Origin: Firmicutes bacterium UBA6648 | GTDB taxonomy: Bacteria > Bacillota > Clostridia > Peptostreptococcales > Anaerovoracaceae | Assembly (NCBI GenBank): GCA_002455605.1 | Contig: DKLE01000187.1 | Location: forward strand, 1-8,744 | Direction of reading: 5' to 3' | Length of the DNA: 8,744 nucleotides | Shown here: piece after piece, positions 1-7,171 of the stretch | Layout: the number at the start of each line of letters is the position of its first letter | How positions within the stretch are numbered: the stretch's first letter is position 1 | Position numbers and translations under genes: made by a program | The notes under the pieces: generated by a model | What the model was told of the DNA's origin: nothing | Database searches by the model: none | What the model saw: the letters and a program-made list of their open reading frames with translations, nothing else

Positions 1-1
1 G

Positions 2-361
2 AGACCAGGCCCGGGGGGAGAAATGCTTCCGGATGCACGGGTTCTTTTGCACTGCTTTTCGGGAAGCAGAGAAATCGGTCTCCAATATATTAAATTAGGG
101 GGTACCTTGTCGATCGCCGGCCCCATTACTTATAAAAATGCCCGAAAAGGAATTGAAGTGGTGCAGTCGGTGCCTGTTGAGTTTTTATTGGTGGAAACCG
201 ATGCGCCCTATTTGACGCCGGAACCGTTCAGGGGAAAGAAAAATATGTCACCCTATGTAGAATATACAGCAAAGAAAGTGGCAGAAATTAAGGGCATGGA
301 ATATGAAAGAATAGCACAAATTACTTGTGAGAATGCGAAAAGATTTTTTGACATAAAATAA
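2..361 (+). CDS. tatD: TatD family metal-dependent DNase, C-terminal part (5' end outside window)
   Basis: This is the last ~119 residues of a TatD-type hydrolase, a family of about 255 residues with a TIM-barrel fold that acts as a cytoplasmic 3'-5' DNase or deoxyribonuclease. The frame is open from base 2, so the true start lies to the left and the ATG at 23 is internal. Family motifs are clear: HCFSGS (His codon at 50, a metal ligand), a GPITYKNA segment, ETDAPYLTPEPFRGKKN (Asp codon at 200, the final metal ligand), and the C-terminal NAKRFF helix. The first seven codons (RPGPGGE) are G+C-rich and do not obviously resemble the usual stretch before HCFSG. In many Firmicutes tatD lies next to rnmV and ksgA, but here the next gene is an SLH protein. 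No hairpin terminator is visible after the TAA. Family assignment is secure; substrate is inferred from the family. Confidence 0.95.
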   Translation, partial: RPGPGGEMLPDARVLLHCFSGSREIGLQYIKLGGTLSIAGPITYKNARKGIEVVQSVPVEFLLVETDAPYLTPEPFRGKKNMSPYVEYTAKKVAEIKGMEYERIAQITCENAKRFFDIK

Positions 362-435
362 TTGGATAAATTAATTAAATTATGGAACAAAATAGAAAGA
401 TATAGGGTCATAAATATATCTAAATATTTATTCAC

Positions 436-443
436 AGGAGGGG
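436..443 (+). promoter_or_regulatory. Ribosome binding site of the SLH/YcdB protein
   Basis: AGGAGGGG lies 3 bases before the ATG at 447, with its GGAGG core 5 bases away. It fixes the start of the exported protein. The 85-base gap before the gene is very AT-rich, and I see no convincing -35/-10 pair in it. Confidence 0.85.
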
Positions 444-446
444 AAT

Positions 447-2492
447 ATGAAAAAAATCTTAAGTGCAATTATGGCACTGGCACTGATAATGTCAACTGCA
501 GCTGCTTCGACGACCACAGCTTTTGCAGGAACCTCTGACAGTACGGAATTAAAAAATGCCATTGCAGCAGTTAAAAAAGTGATAGAAATACCGGAAAAAT
601 TAAGTGAATTCAGTTATTATTATGATGAAGAAAATGAGAGTGGCAGTCTGGTACATATGAACTGGTCGGACAAAGAACAGTCCTCTTATGTTTCAGCAGC
701 AGTAACGGACAAGGGGGTTATTACTTCTTATTATTGCCACGTCCCCGAATTTGAGGGCACGGGATTGGCCAAAATAACCAAGACTCAAGCAGAAAAATAT
801 GCTTCGGAATATCTTACAAAGCTGACCTACACACCTCAGGGTACTTTTAAACTGGATGACAGCGTAGGAAGCGATTATGGTCAAGATTACTATTTTACCT
901 ATACAATGTATGTAAATGGTATTCCGTGTGATTTTGCTAACGTCCGAATGGGAATCAATAAATATGCGGGGAAACTTTCTAGTTACAGCTATCGTTCCGA
1001 CGTGAAAGATACAGCTGCAGCAGAGTATCCTTCCAAAGATAAAGTACTTACAAAAGAGGAAGCGGAAAAAATATACCTTTCTGAGCTGGGACCTGAGTTA
1101 AAGTATCTTTCGTACTATGACTATTCAAAGAAATCTTTAAAAGTATTTGCGGCGTATGGAACAGATGGAGTAAATCGTGCTATTGATGCAGCCACAGGAA
1201 AAATCGTGAAGCTCTATGACGATATTATTATATACAGAGATATGGGGGCGAAACAGGAGGAGGCTAAATCCACTTCTAATGCTGCTGGGGCTGAAATTAA
1301 ATATACAGAAGAAGAGTTAAAAGAAATTGAGCGGGCCCAGAATTTAATGGATAAAAATGAAGCGGACAAAACCGCTAAAAACTTAATAAGCTCTATTGGA
1401 AGTCAAACCCTTAAATCTGTTTCATTGAGAGAGGATTGGGGACCCAATCAGGATTATGTATGGCAATTGAATTATGAAAAACATTATGTGACCTTGGATG
1501 CCAAAACAGGGAACCTAATCAGTTATTACACCAGCCAGGATAATGACTCCAAGAGAGACATTGGATTGGAGAAGGCCAAGAATACGGCAGAAGGGTTTTT
1601 GGATAAGGTATGCGCCGATAAAAAACAGCAGATTGTATGGACCAATGAGAATACAATAGACAGTAAATACGGAAATTATGATTTCACTTATACGAGGCAG
1701 GAAAACGGTATAAGTTTTGTTGATAACAGCATTTCTGTCTCTGTAAACAAGGCAAGCGGTGAAGTGGTTTCCTATTCAAAAACCTGGTATAACAATGCAA
1801 CCTTCCCAAAACTAGACGGTGCTATAGATAAAGCTAAGTCGTTCCGCATAGCAGATGAGCTTGGAAATTATGATCTGATATATAAAAAAGATTCAGAAGG
1901 AAAAATTGCTCTGGTTTATGATTTTAAGAAAGATAACACCTACATCATCGATGCTTTTAAGGGAATCCGTTTAGATTATACAGGAGAAGCTTATAAAGAG
2001 GCTAATGGGGCAGAGTATACCGATATTAGCGGTAACTGGGCAGAAAAAATTATAACTGAGCTAAAAAATAACGGCTATTACCTGGAAGGCGATAAATTTG
2101 CTCCAAAGGCTGCTACCACTCAGATTGAATTCTTTAAATATTTATATTCGCCGGAGCAAAGCTACTATAGAGACAACGATGACTTTTATAAAATGCTGCT
2201 GGCAAACAATGTTATTACAAAAGAAGAGATCAATCCAAACGCTAAAGTAACAAGGCAAGAGGCAGCCAAATTTATCAGCAGATATCTTGGAGTAGGAAAG
2301 CTGGCAAAAGAATCATCGATATTTAAAAATATGTATACGGATAAAGTAGAGCCATCCTATTTGGGATATGCTTCAGCAGCTTATGCTCTGGGCATCATGA
2401 AAGGAGATGCCAAGGGAAGGTTCAACGGCACCGGTACACTAACTCATGCAGAAACCGCTGTTGTCATTTACAATACATTAAATAATAAATAA
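447..2492 (+). CDS. Secreted YcdB/YcdC-repeat protein with C-terminal S-layer homology (SLH) repeats
   Basis: A 681-residue exported protein, probably anchored to the cell wall. Residues 1-27 are a Sec signal peptide (Lys-Lys, hydrophobic core, AFA cleavage site before Gly28). Residues ~50-520 hold two copies of a module resembling the YcdB/YcdC (PepSY-related) domain. Landmarks recur about 264 residues apart: SYY at 94 and 359, FTYT....NGI at 150 and 413, and a V.K..G...SYS segment after each. Residues ~524-681 look like SLH repeats: YTDISGNWAEKII near 524, a degenerate middle copy, then YASAAYALGIMKGDAKGRF near the end with a closing TLTHAETAVVIYNTL. SLH repeats normally bind pyruvylated secondary cell-wall polymers. 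PepSY-like modules are often linked to protease inhibition or chaperoning, but no enzymatic domain or catalytic motif is visible here. It has a strong RBS and its own terminator, so it is probably monocistronic. The exact role is unknown. Confidence 0.9.
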   Translation: MKKILSAIMALALIMSTAAASTTTAFAGTSDSTELKNAIAAVKKVIEIPEKLSEFSYYYDEENESGSLVHMNWSDKEQSSYVSAAVTDKGVITSYYCHVPEFEGTGLAKITKTQAEKYASEYLTKLTYTPQGTFKLDDSVGSDYGQDYYFTYTMYVNGIPCDFANVRMGINKYAGKLSSYSYRSDVKDTAAAEYPSKDKVLTKEEAEKIYLSELGPELKYLSYYDYSKKSLKVFAAYGTDGVNRAIDAATGKIVKLYDDIIIYRDMGAKQEEAKSTSNAAGAEIKYTEEELKEIERAQNLMDKNEADKTAKNLISSIGSQTLKSVSLREDWGPNQDYVWQLNYEKHYVTLDAKTGNLISYYTSQDNDSKRDIGLEKAKNTAEGFLDKVCADKKQQIVWTNENTIDSKYGNYDFTYTRQENGISFVDNSISVSVNKASGEVVSYSKTWYNNATFPKLDGAIDKAKSFRIADELGNYDLIYKKDSEGKIALVYDFKKDNTYIIDAFKGIRLDYTGEAYKEANGAEYTDISGNWAEKIITELKNNGYYLEGDKFAPKAATTQIEFFKYLYSPEQSYYRDNDDFYKMLLANNVITKEEINPNAKVTRQEAAKFISRYLGVGKLAKESSIFKNMYTDKVEPSYLGYASAAYALGIMKGDAKGRFNGTGTLTHAETAVVIYNTLNNK

Positions 2493-2501
2493 AACAGAAG
2501 G

Positions 2502-2548
2502 AAAGACTTGTTTCGAGAAAAAAGTACTCGTAAACAAGTCTTTTTTTT
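2502..2548 (+). terminator. Rho-independent terminator after the SLH/YcdB gene
   Basis: AAAGACTTGTTTCGAG (2502-2517) pairs with CTCGTAAACAAGTCTTT (from 2527), a 16-bp stem broken by one bulged T. The loop is 9 bases and the stem runs into eight Ts at 2541-2548. It starts 10 bases after the stop codon and insulates the spoIIE-like gene from upstream transcription. Confidence 0.93.
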
Positions 2549-2606
2549 CTTTACCTGTCGGAATATAGGCAAAAAAATAGAACGTTTCCCGGCATTCACT
2601 ACAGGT

Positions 2607-2640
2607 TTGGACAAATTTTACTGAGACAGGCCGCTATAAT
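2607..2640 (+). promoter_or_regulatory. Probable Spo0A-activated promoter of the spoIIE-like gene
   Basis: A perfect -10 TATAAT lies at 2635-2640. The best -35-like hexamer, TGGACA at 2608-2613, is 21 bp upstream instead of the usual 17. The heptamer TTGGACA (2607-2613) differs at one base from the Spo0A box read in reverse (TTCGACA). A second near-match, TGTCGGA, lies at 2556-2562. In Bacillus subtilis, spoIIE and spoIIG are known to use sigma-A promoters with stretched 21-22 bp spacers activated by phosphorylated Spo0A bound over the -35 region. The same layout here is direct observation; Spo0A binding is inference. Confidence 0.6.
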
Positions 2641-2688
2641 GTAACAATAAAGTGAATTTTGGACAAGGTATCTCGGAAAGAATCGGGC

Positions 2689-2695
2689 GGGGGTG
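2689..2695 (+). promoter_or_regulatory. Ribosome binding site deciding the spoIIE-like start
   Basis: GGGGGTG lies 5 bases before the ATG at 2701 and matches the anti-Shine-Dalgarno end of 16S rRNA with one G:U-type deviation. The alternative in-frame TTG at 2659 has no Shine-Dalgarno sequence and would leave only a very short leader after the predicted transcription start near 2647. The ATG is therefore preferred. Confidence 0.75.
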
Positions 2696-2700
2696 TAATA

Positions 2701-4521
2701 ATGGAAATGGTAAGACCGCGAGAAAAAGTTGCTGCCGGACTGGCTCAAATAGCCGGATTGGTGGTAATATCGTTTCTCATTTGCAGGGTAGTGGTTTTAA
2801 ACAGTATTTTTCCTTGCGGAATAGCGCTGGTTACAGTGCTCATGTATAGAAATAGACTGAATTTATATTTATTGCTGCCAATGGTGTTGGGGAGTATAAC
2901 TTATTACGGAAGTAATTATTTATTTTACGGAGATGTAACTGCCTTATTATTATGTGCAATTGCATTTACCGTATTTGGCAATCGAAGAATTGATTTGCCG
3001 GCCAGAGCTGTCATAGCAGCAATTATTGCAATAAGCTGCAATTGCTCTTATTACATATTAAAACATATGTTCTACAGATTGAGCATTTTTATGCTTCTGG
3101 CAGAAGTACTGATTATATTTATACTGATCTTTACGTTTAACAATTTTTTCTCTTTTGTCACACTGGTTAAGCATAGCGAAGTGAAGATACAGAAGAGAAA
3201 TGAACTAGGTGTAGAAAAAGCAGTGGGCTCCACAGCAGCTGTAATGGTGTTGCTTTTATGCGGAACCGGAGTATGGTCACTGGATCCTTCTAAAGCTTCC
3301 CTTCCGCTGATAGGAGGACTGTTTCTTACCTTGCTGTTCGGATATTGCGGCGGCATTGGAGCAGGGCTGATAGCCGGGACAAGCTCTGCAATTTGTGTTG
3401 TTTTATGCACAGGATTTACACCGGCTATAATAATGGTATTTCTGGCAGGAGGATTTACTGCCGGCGTCTTTTCGCAGGAGAGCAAGGCAATGGCCGCAGT
3501 TTGCTTTAGCGGTGCGTGTCTTGTTTTAGGTATGATAACTACTTACCCTGAATTATTTATTCCTCCCTATGAGCCACTTACAGCATCTGCTGTAATGGCT
3601 CTGATTCCTAAAAAGTATCTAGTGGAGTTAAAAAAAGCTTTCTACATGATCCGGAAGGATAATGCCTATTGTGAAATGGAATCCAAGGATCAGCTTATAA
3701 AGGTTTTGGATCAGCATTATCGGACTTTTGAACGGTTGGCTAATCTATACGGTAATGCAAGGAGCAACCGTTCTATTATATCTTATCAATTCAGAGGAAT
3801 GGCACAGGTAACGGAAAGCCTGAGAAACAACATACAGGAGGTTAATCACGGACTTTCCTGGACCGATTCACAGCCTAAATTTAATGTGAAGACGGCTCAT
3901 TCTGCGTATGGACAGATTGCTGGAGTTTCAGGGGATAGCTTTCAATATAAAGATATCTCAAAATATGAATACGGGATTTTAATCAGTGACGGAATGGGGA
4001 AAGGAAAAGCGGCTTCAGCGGAGAGCAGTCTGGCTGTATCTACCTTAATGGATTTAATCAGTTCCGGTTTTGATGTAAAATTAGCTTTAAAAACCGTAAA
4101 TAATATTTTGCTTCAACAGGAGGGGGATGAAATATTTTCAACGGTAGATCTGGCACTTATCGACAGACTGGGTGGAAAGCTCAGATTATTTAAAATAGGT
4201 GCAGCAGCTACCTTTATTAAGAGAGGAGAAAAGGTAGCCGCCGTCAAGATGGCTGCTCTGCCATTAGGCATCGTTGACGGTTTGCACATTGATTTTATCA
4301 ATGTGCGGCTGCGTCCGGGAGATCAGATTATCATGCTTTCTGATGGGATATCAGAGGCAAATCGTCAGGATCTGGAGATGACCTGGCTGAAGGAAGCCAT
4401 TAGAGATATTAAGTCAAGGGATCCCCAGACCATATCGGATTTAATTATGAACCGGGCAATTGAAGCTTATGGGATTAGAGAAAAAGATGACATGACTGTT
4501 ATAACGGCAGTTTTAGAATAA
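2701..4521 (+). CDS. spoIIE: Stage II sporulation protein E-like membrane PP2C phosphatase (short form)
   Basis: A 606-residue integral membrane serine phosphatase. Residues ~10-290 are about ten hydrophobic helices, including the FPCGIA segment after helix 1 that recalls the P-G-[IV]-A motif of SpoIIE. Residues ~300-400 are a short linker predicted to be helical, and ~400-606 are a PP2C/SpoIIE phosphatase domain. Metal-binding signatures are intact: SGD (Asp412), SDGMGKG (Asp430), LSDG (Asp548) and DDMT (Asp596, Asp597). The 18-residue spacing of the first two Asp residues agrees with the B. subtilis enzyme. SpoIIE dephosphorylates the anti-anti-sigma factor SpoIIAA and so activates sigma F in the forespore; it also acts at the polar septum. 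The B. subtilis protein is 827 residues, so this one is over 200 shorter, mainly in the central region linked to oligomerisation and FtsZ. It could be the main SpoIIE or a divergent paralog. No terminator is evident after the stop. The start was chosen from its RBS over an in-frame TTG at 2659. Confidence 0.88.
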   Translation: MEMVRPREKVAAGLAQIAGLVVISFLICRVVVLNSIFPCGIALVTVLMYRNRLNLYLLLPMVLGSITYYGSNYLFYGDVTALLLCAIAFTVFGNRRIDLPARAVIAAIIAISCNCSYYILKHMFYRLSIFMLLAEVLIIFILIFTFNNFFSFVTLVKHSEVKIQKRNELGVEKAVGSTAAVMVLLLCGTGVWSLDPSKASLPLIGGLFLTLLFGYCGGIGAGLIAGTSSAICVVLCTGFTPAIIMVFLAGGFTAGVFSQESKAMAAVCFSGACLVLGMITTYPELFIPPYEPLTASAVMALIPKKYLVELKKAFYMIRKDNAYCEMESKDQLIKVLDQHYRTFERLANLYGNARSNRSIISYQFRGMAQVTESLRNNIQEVNHGLSWTDSQPKFNVKTAHSAYGQIAGVSGDSFQYKDISKYEYGILISDGMGKGKAASAESSLAVSTLMDLISSGFDVKLALKTVNNILLQQEGDEIFSTVDLALIDRLGGKLRLFKIGAAATFIKRGEKVAAVKMAALPLGIVDGLHIDFINVRLRPGDQIIMLSDGISEANRQDLEMTWLKEAIRDIKSRDPQTISDLIMNRAIEAYGIREKDDMTVITAVLE

Positions 4522-4550
4522 CAGCTAAATGATTAATTATTCAGAAAACT

Positions 4551-4579
4551 TTGACAAGAACTCCTAATTATGCCAGAAT
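4551..4579 (+). promoter_or_regulatory. Probable promoter of the M14 peptidase gene (extended -10)
   Basis: TTGACA (4551-4556) is a perfect -35. After a 17-bp spacer comes CAGAAT (4574-4579), a 4/6 match to TATAAT that is supported by the extended -10 dinucleotide TG at 4571-4572. This -10 lies inside the first copy of a 12-bp direct repeat. A near-palindrome, TGATTAATTATTCA (4530-4543), sits just upstream and might be an operator. The gene could also receive read-through from the spoIIE-like gene, as no terminator separates them. Confidence 0.55.
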
Positions 4580-4601
4580 AAACATATACATGCCAGAATA
4601 A
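4570..4601 (+). repeat. 12-bp direct repeat upstream of the M14 peptidase gene
   Basis: ATGCCAGAATAA occurs at 4570-4581 and again at 4590-4601, a period of 20 bp or about two helical turns. The first copy contains the predicted extended -10. The second copy is flanked by an inverted repeat, TATACAT (4585-4591) and ATGTATA (4601-4607). The spacing would suit a regulator bound on one face of the helix, but a chance duplication is also possible. Confidence 0.7.
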
Positions 4602-4620
4602 TGTATACAGACAAAAAGAA

Positions 4621-4626
4621 AAGGAG
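4621..4626 (+). promoter_or_regulatory. Ribosome binding site deciding the M14 peptidase start
   Basis: AAGGAG lies 10 bases before the ATG at 4637. The in-frame ATG at 4601 has no Shine-Dalgarno sequence and would put charged residues before the signal peptide. The in-frame GTG at 4628 is only one base from the RBS, too close to use. ATG 4637 gives a standard signal peptide beginning MKRRK. Confidence 0.7.
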
Positions 4627-4636
4627 TGTGAAATCA

Positions 4637-7030
4637 ATGAAAAGAAGGAAATTATCAAAATGGCTTGCAGGGGCACTGGCTTTATTCCTGATATTAGGTT
4701 CCGTCAGTTTGGGCTTTGCCGAAACATCCAATACCGTGACCACCAATCAGGGGGACTCCTATGAAAAGCCATTGCCGAGAAATCAGATTCTTTATTCGGA
4801 AATAGATTCAAAACTGCAAGACATAAAAAATAAAAACGCAGGTATTATGGATTATAAGGTGATAGGGAAGACGCATCAGGGAAGAAATCTTTACCTTGTC
4901 ACTTTAACCGATGGGGAAGGTATGAAAAATCTGCAAAAATACCAGACCTTTATGAAGAGTGCAGTTCAAGAGCCAAAAGCGGCTATGGAGTATGTTGATA
5001 AGAACACGGATTACAAGATACCCGTGTTCTTTAATGCGTCTATACATGGAAATGAGACTCCGGGAGTTGACGGTGTCATTCAGCTGATAGAGAAATTAAC
5101 TGGAGATAAAAGTGCGGAAGTACAAAATATCTTAAAAAATTGTGTGGTTTTAATTAATGTGGTTCAAAATCCGGATGGCAGAGCTTCAGGAGGACGTGAG
5201 AATGCTGCGGGTGTGGATATGAATCGGGATTACATAACACAAAGTCAGCCGGAAACGCAAGCTATTGTCAAAAACGTAGCTACTGCATGGTACCCCACCA
5301 CTATGCTTGATTTACACGGATTTATGACGACAGATAATATTCTGCTGGAACCGTGTACCATACCTCACAATCCTAATTACGAATATGATTTGTTAGCGGA
5401 AAGCTTATTTCCTCATGCGGAATATATGGCTGAGGCAATGAAGAAAGCCACCGGATGGGAGGTAGATATACCGGCTGAGATTTGGGAGGATGGATGGGAC
5501 GATTATCCGCCGATTTTTACACCGCAATATTTTATGTATTTCGGTACCATCAGTCATACTCTGGAAATTAAGTACGCAGATCAGCAGAGCATAGACGCAG
5601 ATTATGCGGCCTGCTATGCTGCGCTGCAATATGCGTCTAAAAATAAAGCAAAATTGATGAAGAATCAATTTGAAATTTATAATCGTGGAGTACAGGGAAT
5701 TGAAGCAGAACCGGACATAAAATTTCCTTATGCGTATATTATTCCGGTAAACAAGGAACAGCAGAAGGATAGTTATGAAGCGTATAAAATGGTGCAGCAC
5801 CTGCTGAATAATGGGATAACGGTGAATCAGGCTTTAACGTCTTTTGCAGCAGATGGCATTCAATATCCAGCAGGAACTTTTATAGTGCCGATGCATCAAG
5901 GACTTAGAGGTCTGGTCAATACTATGCTATGGGAGGGGGAAGATGTAACTGCACTGGCAAATCAAATGTACGATATATCAGCATACTCTTTTCCTTTGCT
6001 GAATGGCTTTGATGCACCGGCCGTTCAAAAGGAATTTAGCGTTGAAAGCAAAGGAATATCAGAAGTCCTATTTCCTGTAGGAAGTTTCAAGGAAGGGAAT
6101 GGATTGAATTATGCAATTCCTGTAGAAAATGACAGAGCCTATTTTGCTGCTAACACTTTGGTTAAAGAAGGGTTTAAAGTTTATCGAACAAAAGACATGG
6201 TCTCAAAGTATCCGGCAGGAACCTTTATTATTCCGGAACAGACTGGTGTAGTCGAAAGGCTTAAAGCACTTGCCGGACAGAACATGATAACAGTAGAGGG
6301 GGTTGGGGCGACAAAAGCAACGCTTCAACCGATAATGCTGAAAAAAATTGCTGTTGTTGAAGAGGATGGGGGTACTTTTTCATCCATGAGAGAGCTGGGC
6401 TTCGATGTAACCGCCATATCCTACAATGCTGTAAATCACGGATATAATCTGAATGAAAACGGATTTGAAGCATTAATTGTATCAGGAAGCCAAGGAATGT
6501 GGCAGGACAGTTATGATGCCACGGGAACTACCTGGTCGTTGGATTCAAGAGGAATTGAAAATTTAATTGCTTTTGCTAAGAATCATGACTATATTGGTGC
6601 GGGGTATGCCGGTGCTATGCTGAATGATGAAATCAACAAGCTTGATGTGGTGATGGGTTCTGTGGGAGAAGATGGCATACAGACAGCAGAAAACGGAATA
6701 TGTACCTTAGATGCAAATAAGTATGATCCGATCACCTACAGCTATGGAAAAAATGAAACCGTATTTGCGTTTAAGCCTATGTGGGTTTCGGCATTTAATA
6801 AAAATAGTGTTGTGGTAAGCGGAAGCTACGGTACGGGGAACACTATGTATAAAGCCGGATTTTGGGCGAAACCTTATCAGCTTGCAGGGGCTCATGCCAT
6901 TATCCATGACAACACACCGGATTATGATGTTGTCCTGTTCGGAATAGTTCCCACCTTCCGATGCTATAACCATGCAACCAACGGTATGATGGCCAACGCC
7001 ATATACTATTTAGGCTATGACGGAAAATAG
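4637..7030 (+). CDS. Exported M14-family zinc carboxypeptidase-like protein with amidotransferase-like C-terminus
   Basis: A 797-residue exported protein. Residues 1 to ~29 form a Sec signal peptide (MKRRK, hydrophobic core, GFA cleavage site). Residues ~45-340 are an M14 metallocarboxypeptidase domain with all expected residues: zinc ligands His137 and Glu140 (HGNE) and His227 (DLHG), substrate-binding arginines in NPDGR (Arg182) and MNRD (Arg197), and catalytic Glu310 (TLEIKYA). It should therefore be an active zinc peptidase on peptides or cell-wall-derived substrates outside the membrane; the substrate is unknown. Residues ~364-550 hold two copies of a small module, each with an I-P-V strand and a YPAGTFI[VI]P motif (Tyr410 and Tyr525). 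Residues ~565-797 resemble a class I glutamine amidotransferase/flavodoxin-like fold (IAVVEEDGG, EALIVSGSQGMW). In the expected nucleophile-elbow segment, GAGYAGAM, Tyr657 replaces Cys, so this tail is probably not catalytic. Such M14-plus-GATase-like proteins are a known, poorly characterised group. The gene has its own promoter and terminator. Confidence 0.9.
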   Translation: MKRRKLSKWLAGALALFLILGSVSLGFAETSNTVTTNQGDSYEKPLPRNQILYSEIDSKLQDIKNKNAGIMDYKVIGKTHQGRNLYLVTLTDGEGMKNLQKYQTFMKSAVQEPKAAMEYVDKNTDYKIPVFFNASIHGNETPGVDGVIQLIEKLTGDKSAEVQNILKNCVVLINVVQNPDGRASGGRENAAGVDMNRDYITQSQPETQAIVKNVATAWYPTTMLDLHGFMTTDNILLEPCTIPHNPNYEYDLLAESLFPHAEYMAEAMKKATGWEVDIPAEIWEDGWDDYPPIFTPQYFMYFGTISHTLEIKYADQQSIDADYAACYAALQYASKNKAKLMKNQFEIYNRGVQGIEAEPDIKFPYAYIIPVNKEQQKDSYEAYKMVQHLLNNGITVNQALTSFAADGIQYPAGTFIVPMHQGLRGLVNTMLWEGEDVTALANQMYDISAYSFPLLNGFDAPAVQKEFSVESKGISEVLFPVGSFKEGNGLNYAIPVENDRAYFAANTLVKEGFKVYRTKDMVSKYPAGTFIIPEQTGVVERLKALAGQNMITVEGVGATKATLQPIMLKKIAVVEEDGGTFSSMRELGFDVTAISYNAVNHGYNLNENGFEALIVSGSQGMWQDSYDATGTTWSLDSRGIENLIAFAKNHDYIGAGYAGAMLNDEINKLDVVMGSVGEDGIQTAENGICTLDANKYDPITYSYGKNETVFAFKPMWVSAFNKNSVVVSGSYGTGNTMYKAGFWAKPYQLAGAHAIIHDNTPDYDVVLFGIVPTFRCYNHATNGMMANAIYYLGYDGK

Positions 7031-7071
7031 AAAGGATAAATCCCGTTAAAGGGTTTTAATATGGTATGATG

Positions 7072-7105
7072 AGTGTGGCTTCGAATTACAGAAGTCACAC
7101 TTTTT
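7072..7105 (+). terminator. Rho-independent terminator after the M14 peptidase gene
   Basis: AGTGTGGCTTC (7072-7082) pairs with GAAGTCACACT (7091-7101) as an 11-bp stem with one G:U pair and an 8-base loop. It is followed by a T-rich tail (TTTTT, then TATATTTTTG). It lies about 40 bases after the stop codon. Confidence 0.88.
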
Positions 7106-7140
7106 ATATTTTTGTTCTTTATAATTCTTGAAAAACAGTG

Positions 7141-7171
7141 TTGACTCTCCTGTTAAGGGAGACCGTAAGAT
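7141..7171 (+). promoter_or_regulatory. MerR-type promoter/operator with 19-bp spacer
   Basis: TTGACT (7141-7146) and TAAGAT (7166-7171) are separated by 19 bp, the lengthened spacer typical of promoters activated by MerR-family proteins through DNA untwisting. Within it TCTCC (7146-7150) and GGAGA (7158-7162) form a dyad around 7154. It sits 25 bases before the MerR-family gene, so autoregulation is the simplest reading. The outer part of the dyad is degenerate. Confidence 0.75.

Noticed and set aside
362..446. Promoter before the SLH/YcdB gene
   Set aside because: The stretch is so AT-rich that several -10-like hexamers occur, but none pairs with a credible -35 at acceptable spacing.
2659..2700. 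N-terminal extension of the spoIIE-like gene from a TTG codon
   Set aside because: There is no Shine-Dalgarno sequence before the TTG, and the ATG at 2701 has a good GGGGGTG site; the extension lies in the predicted 5' leader.
2652..2849. 65-codon plus-strand frame overlapping the spoIIE start
   Set aside because: It is out of frame with the clearly coding spoIIE-like gene and low-complexity in composition.
3072..3485. 137-codon minus-strand open frame
   Set aside because: It lies entirely antisense within the spoIIE-like gene, has no RBS or recognisable domain, and looks like a mirror frame.
4601..4636. N-terminal extension of the M14 gene from ATG 4601
   Set aside because: It has no RBS, overlaps the repeat region, and would spoil a standard signal peptide; ATG 4637 is better supported.
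5405..5800. 131-codon minus-strand open frame
   Set aside because: It is antisense to conserved M14 coding sequence with no protein family features.
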